Source: Lysobacter luteus
GTDB lineage: Bacteria; Pseudomonadota; Gammaproteobacteria; Xanthomonadales; Xanthomonadaceae
Direction of reading: 5' to 3'
Length of the DNA: 64,000 bases
NCBI RefSeq assembly: GCF_907164845.1
Contig: NZ_OU015430.1
Span: 982,001-1,046,000, forward strand
Shown here one piece after another: positions 21,355 to 31,100 of the stretch. Numbering within the stretch: the first letter of the stretch is position 1; each line of letters opens with the position of its first letter. The notes below the pieces were generated by a model. It had not been told where the DNA came from. It did no database searches and worked only from the letters and a program-made list of their open reading frames with translations. Made by a program: the position numbers and the translations under genes.

Positions 21355-21372
21355 CCGTCACCAAACCGTCAT
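21355..21372 (+). promoter_or_regulatory. Pho-box-like direct repeats upstream of DUF47-pit
   Basis: CCGTCAC-CAAA-CCGTCAT: two 7-base direct repeats separated by 4 bases, the exact geometry of a PhoB site (consensus CTGTCAT, 4 AT-rich bases, CTGTCAY; each half matches at 6 or 5 of 7). It is 95 bases before the DUF47 ATG and overlaps a CATAAT -10-like hexamer (21370-21375), a position better suited to repression than activation. Confidence 0.5.
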
Positions 21373-21466
21373 AATCGCGCCGGCAGCGTGCGCCGTAGGC
21401 CATGCCATCCCCCTCCATTTCCAATCCTGCTGTCCGGTACCGACACGGCACGACGAGGTCATCCCG

Positions 21467-22093
21467 ATGTTTTCCCTGCAAACCATGTTCGGCCAAGGTA
21501 ACCAGTTCTACACGCTGCTCGAGGAGGCCGCGGTGGCCGCCCACGACGCGTCCAGGGCCCTGCACGAAATGCTGCGGGGAACCGACCGCCAGCCCGCGCT
21601 GGACGCGTTCAAGCTCGCCCGCCAGCGCGAGCGCGAGGCCTCCGACAAGATCAGCCAGGCGCTGGTGGACAGCTTCATCACCCCGATCGAGCGCGAGGAC
21701 ATCGAGGCGCTCGGTTCGGCGCTGTACAAGATCCCCAAGCAGATCGAGAAGTTCGCCGACCGCTACTCGATGGCGCTGCAGCACCTGGAGCACATCGACT
21801 TCGCGCCGCGCGCGGCGATGCTGGAGCAGGCTGCCAGCGTCGTGGTCAAGATGATCCGCGCGCTGCCGAAGATGAAGCTGGACCAGATGAAGGCGCTCAG
21901 CGACGAGCTGCGCGCGCTGGAGAACGAGGCCGACCGGCTGATGCTGGAGCTGTACCGGGACATCTACTCGGGCAAGCTCGACCCGCTGCAGATGTTCCTG
22001 CTCAAGGAGTTCTTCGAAATCCTGGAAAAGGCGATCGACCGCTGCCGCGAGGCCGGCGTGGTCGCCTACGAAATCGTCCTGAAGAACTCGTAA
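21467..22093 (+). CDS. DUF47/PhoU-like Pit accessory protein
   Basis: A 208-residue, almost all-helical cytoplasmic protein of the DUF47 family (distant PhoU relatives), with LYKIPKQIEKFADR and the repeated ExxAD-type metal-binding pattern (ENEADRLMLELYRDI). Such proteins are encoded next to Pit transporters and are thought to modulate their activity. The pit ATG follows 9 bases after this stop. A GAGG ribosome site lies 8 bases before the ATG. Confidence 0.93.
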   Translation: MFSLQTMFGQGNQFYTLLEEAAVAAHDASRALHEMLRGTDRQPALDAFKLARQREREASDKISQALVDSFITPIEREDIEALGSALYKIPKQIEKFADRYSMALQHLEHIDFAPRAAMLEQAASVVVKMIRALPKMKLDQMKALSDELRALENEADRLMLELYRDIYSGKLDPLQMFLLKEFFEILEKAIDRCREAGVVAYEIVLKNS

Positions 22094-22102
22094 GGGCTTC
22101 CG

Positions 22103-23230
22103 ATGCTCACGCTGGTCATCTCCGTCGTACTCGTCGCGCTGATCTTCGAGTACATCAACGGCTTCCACGACACCGCCAACTCCATCGCCACCGTGGTGGC
22201 CACCAAGGTGCTGTCGCCGATGCAGGCGGTGGGCCTGGCGGCGAGCATGAACCTGGTGGGCGCGCTGGCAGGTACCGCCGTCGCCAAGACCATCGCGTCC
22301 GGGCTGATCGACGCCGGCGTTGTGGAGGTGGGATCCCAGCTGATCCTGTGCGCGCTGATGGGCGGCATCGTCTGGAACCTCATCACCTGGTGGTGGGGGT
22401 TGCCCTCGTCCTCCTCGCACGCGCTCATCGGTGGCCTGCTGGGTGCGGCGCTGGCGGCGGCCTCGAATGATTTCGACGCGATCATCTGGTCCGAGCCGGC
22501 CGAACCGGTCTACAAGAGCGCCGGCGTGCTGTGGAAGGTCGTGGTGCCGATGGTGAGCTCGCCCGTGCTCGGCTTCGCGGCCGGCTTCCTGGTGATGGGG
22601 GTGCTGTTCTTCATCATCTCGATGATGGCGCGCAGCGGCGGCGTGCTGGCGCGCGCGGCGCGCCCGCGCTGGGTCAACGGCCTGTTCGGCAAGGCGCAGA
22701 TCGTCAGCGCCGCGGGCATGGGCTTCGCCCACGGCATGAACGACGCGCAGAAGACCATGGGCATCATCGCGTTGGCGCTGGTCGGCGCGCAGTCCGCCGG
22801 CACGCTGGACAACCTGCCCGACTGGCTCGCGTTCCTGCACCCGTCCGACGCGGCGCTGGCCGACGGCGACATCGATACCTGGATCAAGGTCAGCTGCGCG
22901 CTGGTGATGGCGGCCGGCACCGCCGCGGGTGGCTGGCGCATCATCAAGACGCTGGGCCACAAGCTGGTCAAGCTGCACCCGATCCACGGCTTCGCGGCCG
23001 AGACCAGCGCCGCCTCGGTGATCCTGGCGGCTTCGTCGCTGGGTATCCCGGTGTCGACCACGCACAACATCTCGTCGGCGATCATGGGCGTGGGCACGGC
23101 CAAACGACTGAACGCCATCAAGTGGACGGTCGTCGAGAAGATGATCTGGGCTTGGATCCTGACGATCCCGATGGCCGGCGGCATCGCCTACGGCCTGTTC
23201 CGCCTGTTGCACGCGCTCGGCTGGGTGTAA
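22103..23230 (+). CDS. pit: Low-affinity inorganic phosphate transporter, Pit family
   Basis: A 375-residue inner-membrane protein with about ten helices in two inverted repeats. Both PiT signatures are visible: GFHDTANSIATVV (about residues 19-31) in the first half and GFAHGMNDAQKTMG in the second, plus the STTHNISSAIMGVG motif. The family moves metal-phosphate complexes with protons. The short central loop fits the bacterial form. It is co-transcribed with DUF47, and the Pho-box-like repeats upstream suggest phosphate control of the pair. Confidence 0.95.
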   Translation: MLTLVISVVLVALIFEYINGFHDTANSIATVVATKVLSPMQAVGLAASMNLVGALAGTAVAKTIASGLIDAGVVEVGSQLILCALMGGIVWNLITWWWGLPSSSSHALIGGLLGAALAAASNDFDAIIWSEPAEPVYKSAGVLWKVVVPMVSSPVLGFAAGFLVMGVLFFIISMMARSGGVLARAARPRWVNGLFGKAQIVSAAGMGFAHGMNDAQKTMGIIALALVGAQSAGTLDNLPDWLAFLHPSDAALADGDIDTWIKVSCALVMAAGTAAGGWRIIKTLGHKLVKLHPIHGFAAETSAASVILAASSLGIPVSTTHNISSAIMGVGTAKRLNAIKWTVVEKMIWAWILTIPMAGGIAYGLFRLLHALGWV

Positions 23231-23264
23231 CCCGGCCGGGCGTCGCAGGACGGCGGAAACCGGC

Positions 23265-23675
23265 TTACAGCAGGTCGCCGTCCGCCGACAGCGCGCGCTC
23301 CATCCGGTCGCCCAGCCCGCCGATTTCCAGCACCAAGCGGTGCACTTCGGCGGCGTCCAGCCCTTCAAACGGACGGTTCTCGCACAGCTGCAGGTACGGC
23401 ACCCCGTCCAGGTCGCCGATCGCGAGGTAGCCGACCCGGCTCTGCCAGTTGAACACCAGCGCGCGGCGCGCATCCAGCCCGGTGGTCGGCGACACCGCGG
23501 TGCTGACGCGCAGGTACGGGCGCCCGTCGTCGTCCTCGAGTTCGGACAGGAAGATCGCCTGGTGGCGGGTTCCCTGTTCCAGCGAAAGCTCGATGCAGAC
23601 CACGCCTTCTTCCTGGACCGACAAGCGGAAGCCGGCCTCGGCCAGCATCTGGCGGATCTGGTTGAAACTGGGCAT
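23265..23675 (-). CDS. Small acidic protein, possible YbjN/type III chaperone-like fold
   Basis: A 136-residue soluble protein convergent with pit. It alternates strands and helices: helix (FNQIRQMLAEAG), a run of beta strands (SVQEEGVVCIELS, AIFLSEL, PYLRVSTAVSP), then VFNWQSRVGYLAIGDLDG and a final helix (EVHRLVLEIGGLGDRME). That pattern resembles the YbjN/CesT-like secretion chaperone fold, but no secretion genes are nearby. Function unknown; the family resemblance is a guess from secondary structure only. Confidence 0.75.
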   Translation of the reverse strand: MPSFNQIRQMLAEAGFRLSVQEEGVVCIELSLEQGTRHQAIFLSELEDDDGRPYLRVSTAVSPTTGLDARRALVFNWQSRVGYLAIGDLDGVPYLQLCENRPFEGLDAAEVHRLVLEIGGLGDRMERALSADGDLL

Positions 23676-23715
23676 GCGCGCGCCTCCGGTGCGGGACGCC
23701 TATCATGCTCCCCCG

Positions 23716-24048
23716 ATGGAGAACGACGCCACCGCACGCATCCTGGCCGCGATCCGCGCCATCCCGCGCGGTCGGGTCGCCGGCTATGGCGAGGTCGCGC
23801 GGCGCGCGGGCCTGCCGGGCCGCGCCCGGATGGTGGCCCGGCTGCTGAGCGGCAACGACGACCCCGCCTTGCCATGGCACCGGGTGCTCCGGTCGGACGG
23901 CCGGATCGCCTTTCCCCCTGACTCCGACGCGTTCACCGAACAGAGCGCGCGCCTGCGCGCCGAGGGGGTGTGGGTGGAGGGTGGCCGGGTCCGCGGCCAG
24001 CGTGCGGCGGCCACGCTCGACCAGCAGCTCTGGGGTGGGGTCGACTGA
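23716..24048 (+). CDS. Alkyltransferase-like DNA repair protein (ATL)
   Basis: A 110-residue homologue of the DNA-binding domain of O6-alkylguanine-DNA alkyltransferase. The PCHRV active-site motif is PWHRV here (Trp54 instead of Cys), so it cannot accept alkyl groups. The helix-turn-helix (GRVAGYGEVARRAGL) with the nucleotide-flipping Tyr24 is intact. ATL proteins, as studied for E. coli YbaZ and yeast Atl1, bind O6-alkylguanine and hand it to nucleotide excision repair. The ATG start follows a TATCAT -10-like hexamer by only about 10 bases, so the mRNA may have a very short leader. Confidence 0.9.
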   Translation: MENDATARILAAIRAIPRGRVAGYGEVARRAGLPGRARMVARLLSGNDDPALPWHRVLRSDGRIAFPPDSDAFTEQSARLRAEGVWVEGGRVRGQRAAATLDQQLWGGVD

Positions 24049-24114
24049 GGCCCGCGTCCCCGGCAGCGCTTCACGCGCGACCGGCTACCATGCGCGCGAA
24101 TCCAAGGAGCTCCG

Positions 24115-24771
24115 ATGTTCTCCAACCTGCCGCCCGTGACCAAGGGCCTGCTGATCGCCAACGGACTGGTGTTCGTGCTGCAAATGTTGCTGGGCGAGCT
24201 GGCGCTTGCGCCTTTCATGCTGTGGCCACTGGGTGCTGGCGACAGCCCCTATGCGCCGACCGAATTCCTGCCGTGGCAGTTGCTGACGTACGGCTTCATG
24301 CATGGCGACATCACCCACCTGCTGTTCAACATGCTGGCGCTGCTGATGTTCGGTGCCCCGCTTGAGCACACGTGGGGCGAAAAGCGCTTCCTGACGTACT
24401 TCCTGGTGTGCATCGTCGGCGCTGCGGTGTGCCAGCTGGCGGTCGGCGCTTGGACCATGGCGGAGGGCGGGCCGGCGTACCCCACCGTGGGTGCGTCGGG
24501 TGGCGTGTTCGGGCTGCTGCTGGCCTACGGCATGCTGTTCCCGCACCAGCGCGTGATGCTGCTGATCCCGCCGATCCCGATGAAGGCGCGCACGCTGGTG
24601 ATCGTCTACGGCCTTGCCGAGTTGCTGCTCGGGTTCACCGGTTGGCAGCCTGGCGTGGCCCACTTCGCTCACCTGGGCGGGATGCTGTTCGGCTGGTTGC
24701 TGATCCGTTACTGGCGTGGGCAGCCCCCGTTCGGCCGGCGCGGACCGCCGCGGCCGCGCATCGTCCGCTGA
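24115..24771 (+). CDS. Rhomboid family intramembrane serine protease
   Basis: A 218-residue protein with about six helices. The catalytic dyad is Ser128 in GASGGVFGLL and His186 in AHLGGMLFG; the loop-1 region (TYGFMHGDITHLLFNML) has the conserved H-x3-H-x2-N pattern (HLLFN). The cytoplasmic tail is basic and Pro/Arg-rich (from about residue 203). It should cleave transmembrane helices of unknown substrates in the inner membrane. An AAGGAG ribosome site lies 7 bases before the ATG. Confidence 0.94.
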   Translation: MFSNLPPVTKGLLIANGLVFVLQMLLGELALAPFMLWPLGAGDSPYAPTEFLPWQLLTYGFMHGDITHLLFNMLALLMFGAPLEHTWGEKRFLTYFLVCIVGAAVCQLAVGAWTMAEGGPAYPTVGASGGVFGLLLAYGMLFPHQRVMLLIPPIPMKARTLVIVYGLAELLLGFTGWQPGVAHFAHLGGMLFGWLLIRYWRGQPPFGRRGPPRPRIVR

Positions 24772-24795
24772 CCGGATCCACAGCGCACGTACCTG

Positions 24796-24830
24796 AAAAA
24801 AGAAGGCCCGGGACATGCCCGGGCCTTCTT
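24796..24830. terminator. terminator between rhomboid and M13 peptidase genes
   Basis: Perfect 12-base stem AGAAGGCCCGGG / CCCGGGCCTTCT, 5-base loop, preceded by six A. On the minus strand it ends in a TTTTTT run, so it is a strong terminator for the M13 peptidase gene; on the plus strand the tail is TTCC, weaker. Confidence 0.9.
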
Positions 24831-24894
24831 CCATGTTGCAGGCGTAAGCGACCGCGTTCGGCGCCCGGCCGGATGACCGGGCGCCTGGCGGGAC

Positions 24895-26997
24895 TTACCA
24901 GATCACGACCCGGTCGCCGTCGCCGCGCACCATTGCGTCGCCGGCCTTGCAGTCGAACGCCGCGGCGAACTGCGGCAGGTTGGACGGGGCACCGATCGCG
25001 CGGAAGTTGGCCGGTGCGTGCGGGTCGGTGGTCAGGCGGACCTCCAGCTCCTGGTCGGTGAAGTTGCGACGCCACACCGTCGCCCAGTTGGCGAAGAAGC
25101 GCTGGTCGCGGGTCATGCCGTCGGTCATCGGATCCTCGGTGCCTTCGGTCGCCTTCTTCATGGCGTCGTAGGCGATCGCCAGGCCGCCCAGGTCGGCGAT
25201 GTTCTCGCCCAGGGTCAGCTTGCCGTTGACCTTCTTGCCCGGCATCGCCTCGTAGGCGTCGAACTGCGCGACCAGCTGGTCGGTCAGGCCGGAGAAGCCC
25301 TTGGCGTCGGCCTCGGTCCACCAGTTCTCGAAGTTGCCCTTGGCGTCGAACCGGCTGCCCTGGTCGTCGTAGCCGTGGATCATCTCGTGGCCGATCACCG
25401 CGCCGATGCCGCCGTAGTTCATCGCGTCACCCGCTTCCGGGTCGAAGAACGGCGGCTGCAGGATCGCGGCCGGGAACACGATCTCGTTGGCCAGCGGGTT
25501 GTAGTAGGCGTTGACCGTCTGCGGGCTCATGCCCCATTCGGTCTTGTCGACCGGCTTGCCGATCTTGCCGAGGTTCCACTTGTAGTTGAACTCGTTGGCC
25601 GCCAGCACGTTGCCGATGTAGCTGTCGCGGCCGGTCTCCAGGCCGGTCCACTCGCGCCACTTGTCGGGGTAGCCGATCTTCGGGGTGAAGCTGGCCCACT
25701 TCTCCATCGCCTGCTTCTTGGTTTCGTCGCCCATCCACTCCAGGCCTTCGAGGTGGACCTTCAGTGCCTCGCTGAGGTTGGTGACCAGCGTTTCCATCCG
25801 CGCCTTGGACTCGGGCGAGAAGGCGACCTTGACGTACATCTGGCCGAGCGCCTCGCCGACATTGCCCTCGATCGTGTCGAGCACGCGCTTGGCGCGCTCC
25901 TTCAGCTCCTTCTGGCCACGCATGGTCTTGTTGTAGAAGTTGAAGTTTTCCTGCACGAACGCGTCAGACAGGTACGGCGACGCGCCGTCGACGGTGTGGA
26001 AGCGCAGGTACGCCTGCCAGTCCTCGACCGGCACTTCGCCCAGCATGGTGCTGACTTCCTGGTGGAAGGCCGGGATCGCCAGCGAGAACATCTCCGGCGC
26101 CTGCAGGCCCTGCGACTCGAAGAACTTCGTCCAGGTGAAGTTCGGGGTCAGCTTGTCGGCCTCGGCCGGAGTGACCGGGTTGTAGAACAGCGAGACATCG
26201 CGCGACATCTCCTCGCTGGACTTGGATACCTTGGCCAGGCGGGTCTCGAACGCGACCACGTCGGCCGCCCGGTCGGTCGCTTCGGCGGCCGGCATGCCCG
26301 ACAGTTCGAGCACCTTGGCGACGTGCGCCTGGTACGCCTCGAGCTTGTCCTTCTTGTCGGCGTCGAAGTAGTAGCCGCGGTCGGGCAGGCCCAGGCCGCC
26401 CTGCATCGCGTAGGCGATGTTCATCTCGGAGTTCTTGAAGTCGGCTTCGGGGCCGAAGCCGAACAGGAAGTTCTCGCCCTTGGCGGCGCTGGTGCGCAGG
26501 TAATCGGCGACGGCTTCGTGGCTGTCGAGCGCGGCGATCGCGTCGAGGCGGTCCTGGATCGGCTTGATGCCCTGGGCGTTGATCTGCTCGGCGTTCATGC
26601 CGGTCGCCCAGAAGTCACCGACGATGTCCTGCACGCCGGTGGCGCCGTCGTTGGCGGCGGCCTGCTCGGCCAGCTGGCGCTGCACCGCGGTGGAGCGCTC
26701 GTCGAGCATCTCGAACGCACCCCAGCTGGTGCGGTCGCCCGGGATCTCGTTGGCGGCGAGCCACTTGCCGTTGACGTAGCCGCCGAAGTCCGTGCAGGCG
26801 TTCTTGGTGGTGTCGAGCTGGTCGGCGCTGAAGCGGTTGACCGGCGGCAGGTTGCTCTCGTCGAGGGTCAGCGCGTTGGTGTCGGCGGCCGGCGCGGCAT
26901 CGGCGCCGTTGGCGGCTGGAGCGGCGTCCTGGTTGGAGCAGGCGGCGACGACGGTGGCGATGGCAAGGGACAGCAGCAGGACTTGCGGTTTGTTCAC
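24895..26997 (-). CDS. M13-family zinc metallopeptidase, lipoprotein
   Basis: A neprilysin-like (PepO-type) oligopeptidase of about 700 residues, exported and lipid-anchored: signal MNKPQVLLLSLAIATVVAAC with the lipobox VAAC at residue 20. Zinc ligands are HEMIH (around residue 535) and the downstream Glu in GENIADLGGL (around 596). The NAYYNPLANEIVFPA substrate-binding segment and the C-terminal CxxW-like end (GDRVVIW) are typical. I prefer the GTG at 26997 (CGGAG six bases upstream) to an ATG at 27021, which would add eight residues before the signal and has no ribosome site. Confidence 0.94.
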   Translation of the reverse strand: MNKPQVLLLSLAIATVVAACSNQDAAPAANGADAAPAADTNALTLDESNLPPVNRFSADQLDTTKNACTDFGGYVNGKWLAANEIPGDRTSWGAFEMLDERSTAVQRQLAEQAAANDGATGVQDIVGDFWATGMNAEQINAQGIKPIQDRLDAIAALDSHEAVADYLRTSAAKGENFLFGFGPEADFKNSEMNIAYAMQGGLGLPDRGYYFDADKKDKLEAYQAHVAKVLELSGMPAAEATDRAADVVAFETRLAKVSKSSEEMSRDVSLFYNPVTPAEADKLTPNFTWTKFFESQGLQAPEMFSLAIPAFHQEVSTMLGEVPVEDWQAYLRFHTVDGASPYLSDAFVQENFNFYNKTMRGQKELKERAKRVLDTIEGNVGEALGQMYVKVAFSPESKARMETLVTNLSEALKVHLEGLEWMGDETKKQAMEKWASFTPKIGYPDKWREWTGLETGRDSYIGNVLAANEFNYKWNLGKIGKPVDKTEWGMSPQTVNAYYNPLANEIVFPAAILQPPFFDPEAGDAMNYGGIGAVIGHEMIHGYDDQGSRFDAKGNFENWWTEADAKGFSGLTDQLVAQFDAYEAMPGKKVNGKLTLGENIADLGGLAIAYDAMKKATEGTEDPMTDGMTRDQRFFANWATVWRRNFTDQELEVRLTTDPHAPANFRAIGAPSNLPQFAAAFDCKAGDAMVRGDGDRVVIW

Positions 26998-27245
26998 GTG
27001 TGGCTCCGGCCGGAAAGGCATGGGGAAGACGGCCCGGACGGATGCCGGGACCGGACGACGTTAAACCTGCCCGGACCGGTCGGCGGGTGTCGAAGGTCAT
27101 GCCGGGATGCTGAATGGACAGGCTCGCCGCCTGTGCCGGATGGCACTGCGTCGTTGGTCACGGATGACTTTTGCCCATTCTGGCGGCCTGCCGCTGTCCC
27201 TACGATCAGCCTGGCCGCGATCGGCGGTAACCAGACAGGGACGAC

Positions 27246-28157
27246 ATGCTTACCATCCGCGACCTTTCCAAGACCTACTCCAACGGCGTGCGCGCGCTCG
27301 ACGGTGTCAGCCTCGACGTGCCGCGCGGCATGTTCGGCCTGCTCGGCCCCAACGGCGCCGGCAAGTCGTCGCTGATGCGCACGCTGGCGACGTTGCAGGA
27401 GGCCGACAGCGGCAGCGCCACGCTGGAAGGCGAGGGCGGGGCGGTGATCGACGTGCTTCGGGACAAGGACGCGGTGCGACGCCAGCTCGGCTACCTGCCG
27501 CAGGATTTCGGTGTCTACCCGAAGGTGAGCGCGCTCGACCTGCTCGAGCACTTCGCCGTCCTCAAGGGTCTGACCGCGCGCAAGCTGCGCCGCGAGGTGG
27601 TCGATGGCCTGTTGCAGCAGGTCAACCTCTGGGACGCACGCAAGCGCAACCTTGGGACGTTCTCCGGTGGCATGCGCCAGCGCTTCGGCATCGCCCAGGC
27701 GCTGCTGGGCAACCCGCGGCTGGTGATCGTCGACGAACCCACCGCTGGCCTCGATCCGGAGGAGCGCAACCGGTTCCTCAACCTGCTGGCCGAGATCGGC
27801 GAGAACGTCGCGGTGATCCTGTCGACCCATATCGTCGAGGACGTGACCGACCTGTGCCCGACGATGGCCATCATGAACAAGGGCCAGGTGCTGCTGACCG
27901 GCCGCCCGTCCGACGCGATCGACGCACTGGCCAACCAGGTCTGGCGCAAGCAGGTGGCCAAGGCCACGCTTGGCGACTACGAGCACCGCCACACCGTCCT
28001 GTCGACCCGGCTGGTGGCAGGCAACCCGGTGATCCACGTGTTCGCGCCCGAACGCCCGGAGGAGGGTTTCGAGCAGGTCGCGCCGGACCTCGAAGACGTG
28101 TACTTCCAGCGCCTGCGCCAGCAGGCGGCCCTTGCCCCCCACGCCGTCGCGGCCTGA
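27246..28157 (+). CDS. ABC transporter ATP-binding protein
   Basis: A 303-residue ATPase. Walker A GPNGAGKSS (about residues 35-43), Q-loop YLPQDFG, signature FSGGMRQR (in place of LSGGQ), Walker B LVIVDEPTAGLDPEE and the switch His in LSTHIVEDV are all present. A C-terminal extension of about 90 residues follows the ATPase core. GMRQR-type signatures are common in ABC-2/drug-lipid type exporters. The partner membrane protein starts 12 bases downstream. Confidence 0.95.
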   Translation: MLTIRDLSKTYSNGVRALDGVSLDVPRGMFGLLGPNGAGKSSLMRTLATLQEADSGSATLEGEGGAVIDVLRDKDAVRRQLGYLPQDFGVYPKVSALDLLEHFAVLKGLTARKLRREVVDGLLQQVNLWDARKRNLGTFSGGMRQRFGIAQALLGNPRLVIVDEPTAGLDPEERNRFLNLLAEIGENVAVILSTHIVEDVTDLCPTMAIMNKGQVLLTGRPSDAIDALANQVWRKQVAKATLGDYEHRHTVLSTRLVAGNPVIHVFAPERPEEGFEQVAPDLEDVYFQRLRQQAALAPHAVAA

Positions 28158-28169
28158 GGGGGCACTGGC

Positions 28170-31100
28170 ATGACGTTTGAATTCTTCCGCTTCGAACTGC
28201 GGCAGCAACTGCGCGCGCCCTTGCTGTGGCTGATGGCGCTGATGTTCGGCCTGTTCGCGTTCGGCGCGTCCAGCTCCGATGCGGTGGTCGTCGGCAACGC
28301 GGTCGGAAACGTCGACCGCAATGCACCGACGGTGATCGTTCGATTCCTGGGCATGTTCACCATCCTCGGCTTGCTGGTGATCGTCAGCTTCATCAGCGGC
28401 GCGCTGCTGCGCGACTTCGAACTCGGCACCGCAGACCTCTTCTTCTCCAGCCCGATGCGCAAGCGGGACTTCCTGCTCGGGCGATTCCTGGCGGCGGTGG
28501 CCGCTTGCATGGTGATCTACCTGGTGGTTGCAGTTGGCCTGATGGTCGGGCCCACGATGCCGTGGGTGGACCCTGAGCGACTCGGTCCGTTCTCCCTGGT
28601 GCCCTACGCCTGGGGCTTCGCCGTGATCGTGATCCCCAACCTGCTGTTCAGCGGCGCCCTGTTGGCGTTGCTGGCGGTGACCACCCGAAGCGTGCTGGTG
28701 GTGTACCTCGGGGTGATCGGGTTCTTCATCCTCAATTCCGTGGCGGGCGTGCTGACCGGCGACCTCGACAACGTCTGGCTCGCGACCCTGGTCGACCCGC
28801 TGGGCATGACCGCGCTGGACCGGACCACGCGCTACTGGTCGGCCGACCAGATCAACCGCGAGCTGCCGGAGCTGACCGGCTACCTGCTGGCCAACCGGGT
28901 GCTGTGGGTGGCGCTGTCGGTGGCACTGGTCGCGGCGGCGTTCGCGCTGTTCAAGCCGCAGCGTGCGGGGACGGGGCGCGGATGGTCGCTGGGCCGGTTC
29001 GGCCGGCGCACGCCGCAGGCCGCGCCCGCGTTCGCGCGTCCGCAGGTATCCGCGCCGCCCCGGGTCACGCCGGCAACGGGCGCGACCGTCGCGTGGACGC
29101 AGTTCGTGCGGCAGTGGTGGTTCGACACCGTGGGCGTGTTCCGCAGCGTGCCGTTCCTGGTGATGCTGCTGTTCGCGGTGGCCAACTTCATTGCGAGCGC
29201 CAGCCTTGCCGACACCATGTTCGGCACACGCGTGTACCCGGTGACGTCGCTGATGAACACCTCGCTGCAGAACAGCTACAGCTTCATGCTGATCTTCGTG
29301 GTGATGTTCTACGCCGGCGAACTGGTTTGGAAGGAGCGCGGGGCGCGGCTCGGTGAGGTCACCGACGCGATGCCCGTACCGAACTGGGTGCCACTGGCCG
29401 CCAAGATGTCAGCGCTGGCGGCCGTGGTGTTGGCGTTCCAGGCGATCGGCGCGCTTGCCGCGGTCGGGTTCCAGCTGTTCAAGGGATTCACTGCAATCGA
29501 GCCGGCCCTGTACGTTCAGGAGATCGTGCTGGGCTCGGTGCCGTTCGTGTTGATGGGCGGGCTTGCGCTGGTGCTGCAGGTGCTGAGCAACAACAAGTTC
29601 ATCGGCTACGGCCTGCTGATCGCATGGCTGGTGCTGCAAGGCACGCTGGGGTTCCTCGATTTCGACCACAACCTCTACAGCTACGCTTCCGCACCGGTTG
29701 CGCCGTACTCGGACATGAACGGCTACGGCCACTTCCTGGCGGGGCGGCTGTGGTTCCAGTCGTACTGGGGCGCGTGCCTGCTGGCCCTGCTGCTTGTCTC
29801 GGCGGCGTTCTGGGTGCGCGGCGTGGCGCCGAGCCGGCGCGATCGGCTGCGGCTGGCGCGGCAGCGGCTGGCCGGCGGAAACGCCTGGGCCCTGGCTGCG
29901 AGCCTGGCACTGTTCGCCGCGCTCGGCGGTTTCATCTTCTGGAACACCAATGTCCGCAACGAGTACCTGGCAGGCGACGACGCGCTCGACCGCCAGCAGC
30001 GTTACGAGACGCTCTACCGCCAGTACGACGGGCTGCCGCAGCCTCGCATCACCGCCGTGAGGACCGAGGTGGACCTGTACCCGCACGAGCAGCGCGTGCA
30101 AGTCCGCGGCCAGTACACCGTGACCAACCCGCACGACGAGCCGATCACCGACCTCCACGTCCAGTGGTACCCCGACAGCGGCCTGGACCGGCTGGGGTTC
30201 GGCGAGGCGGCCATCACCAGCAACGACGAGCAGCTCGGCTACCGCATCTACAGGCTGGGCACGCCGATGCAGCCCGGCGATACCCGGCAGATGGACTTCG
30301 CCGTCAGCTACGCGCGCCAGGGTTTCGCCAACGACCAGGGCTGGACCCGGCTGGTCGACAACGGCACGTTCTTCAACTCCGAGGAGCTGCTGCCCCGCTT
30401 CGGCTATTCGGCCGGCAGCCAGATCAGTGACCGCAACGAGCGGCGCAAGCGCGGCATGGAGGAGCTGCCTCGCATGGCCGCGCTCGAGGACGAGGCCGCG
30501 CGCGCCAACACCTACATCAGCGACGACGCGCACTGGATCGACTTCAGCACGACCGTTTGCACCGCCCCGGAACAGATCGCGCTGGCGCCGGGCGTGCTGG
30601 AGCGCGAGTACGAACGCGACGGACGCCGGTGCTTCGACTACGCGATGCAGCGGCCGATGCTGAACTTCCACGCCACCCTGTCGGCGGAGTGGGAAGTGCG
30701 CAAGGGCGCGTACAAGCCGGGCACCCCTGACGAGCTGCCGATCGAGGTCTATTACGATCCTGCGCACCCGTTCAATGTCGACCGCATGATCGAGTCGGTA
30801 CAGAAGTCGCTGGCGTACTACGAGGCCAACTTCAGTCCCTACCAGCACGAGCAGGTGCGGATCCTGGAGTTCCCGGGCTACGGCAGTTTTGCCCAGGCCT
30901 TTGCCGGCACGATCCCCTATTCGGAGTCGATCGGTTTCATTGCCGACCTGCGCGACGAGGACGCGATCGATTACGTGTTCTACGTCACCGCGCACGAGAT
31001 CGCGCACCAGTGGTGGGCCCACCAGGTCATTGGCGCCGACGTCCAGGGATCGACTGTGCTCAGCGAGTCGTTGTCGCAGTACTCGGCGCTGATGGTGATG

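Noticed and set aside
21311..23875. An 854-codon open frame antisense to DUF47-pit
   Set aside because: Arg/His/Gln-rich shadow of the phosphate genes; no start context or domain.
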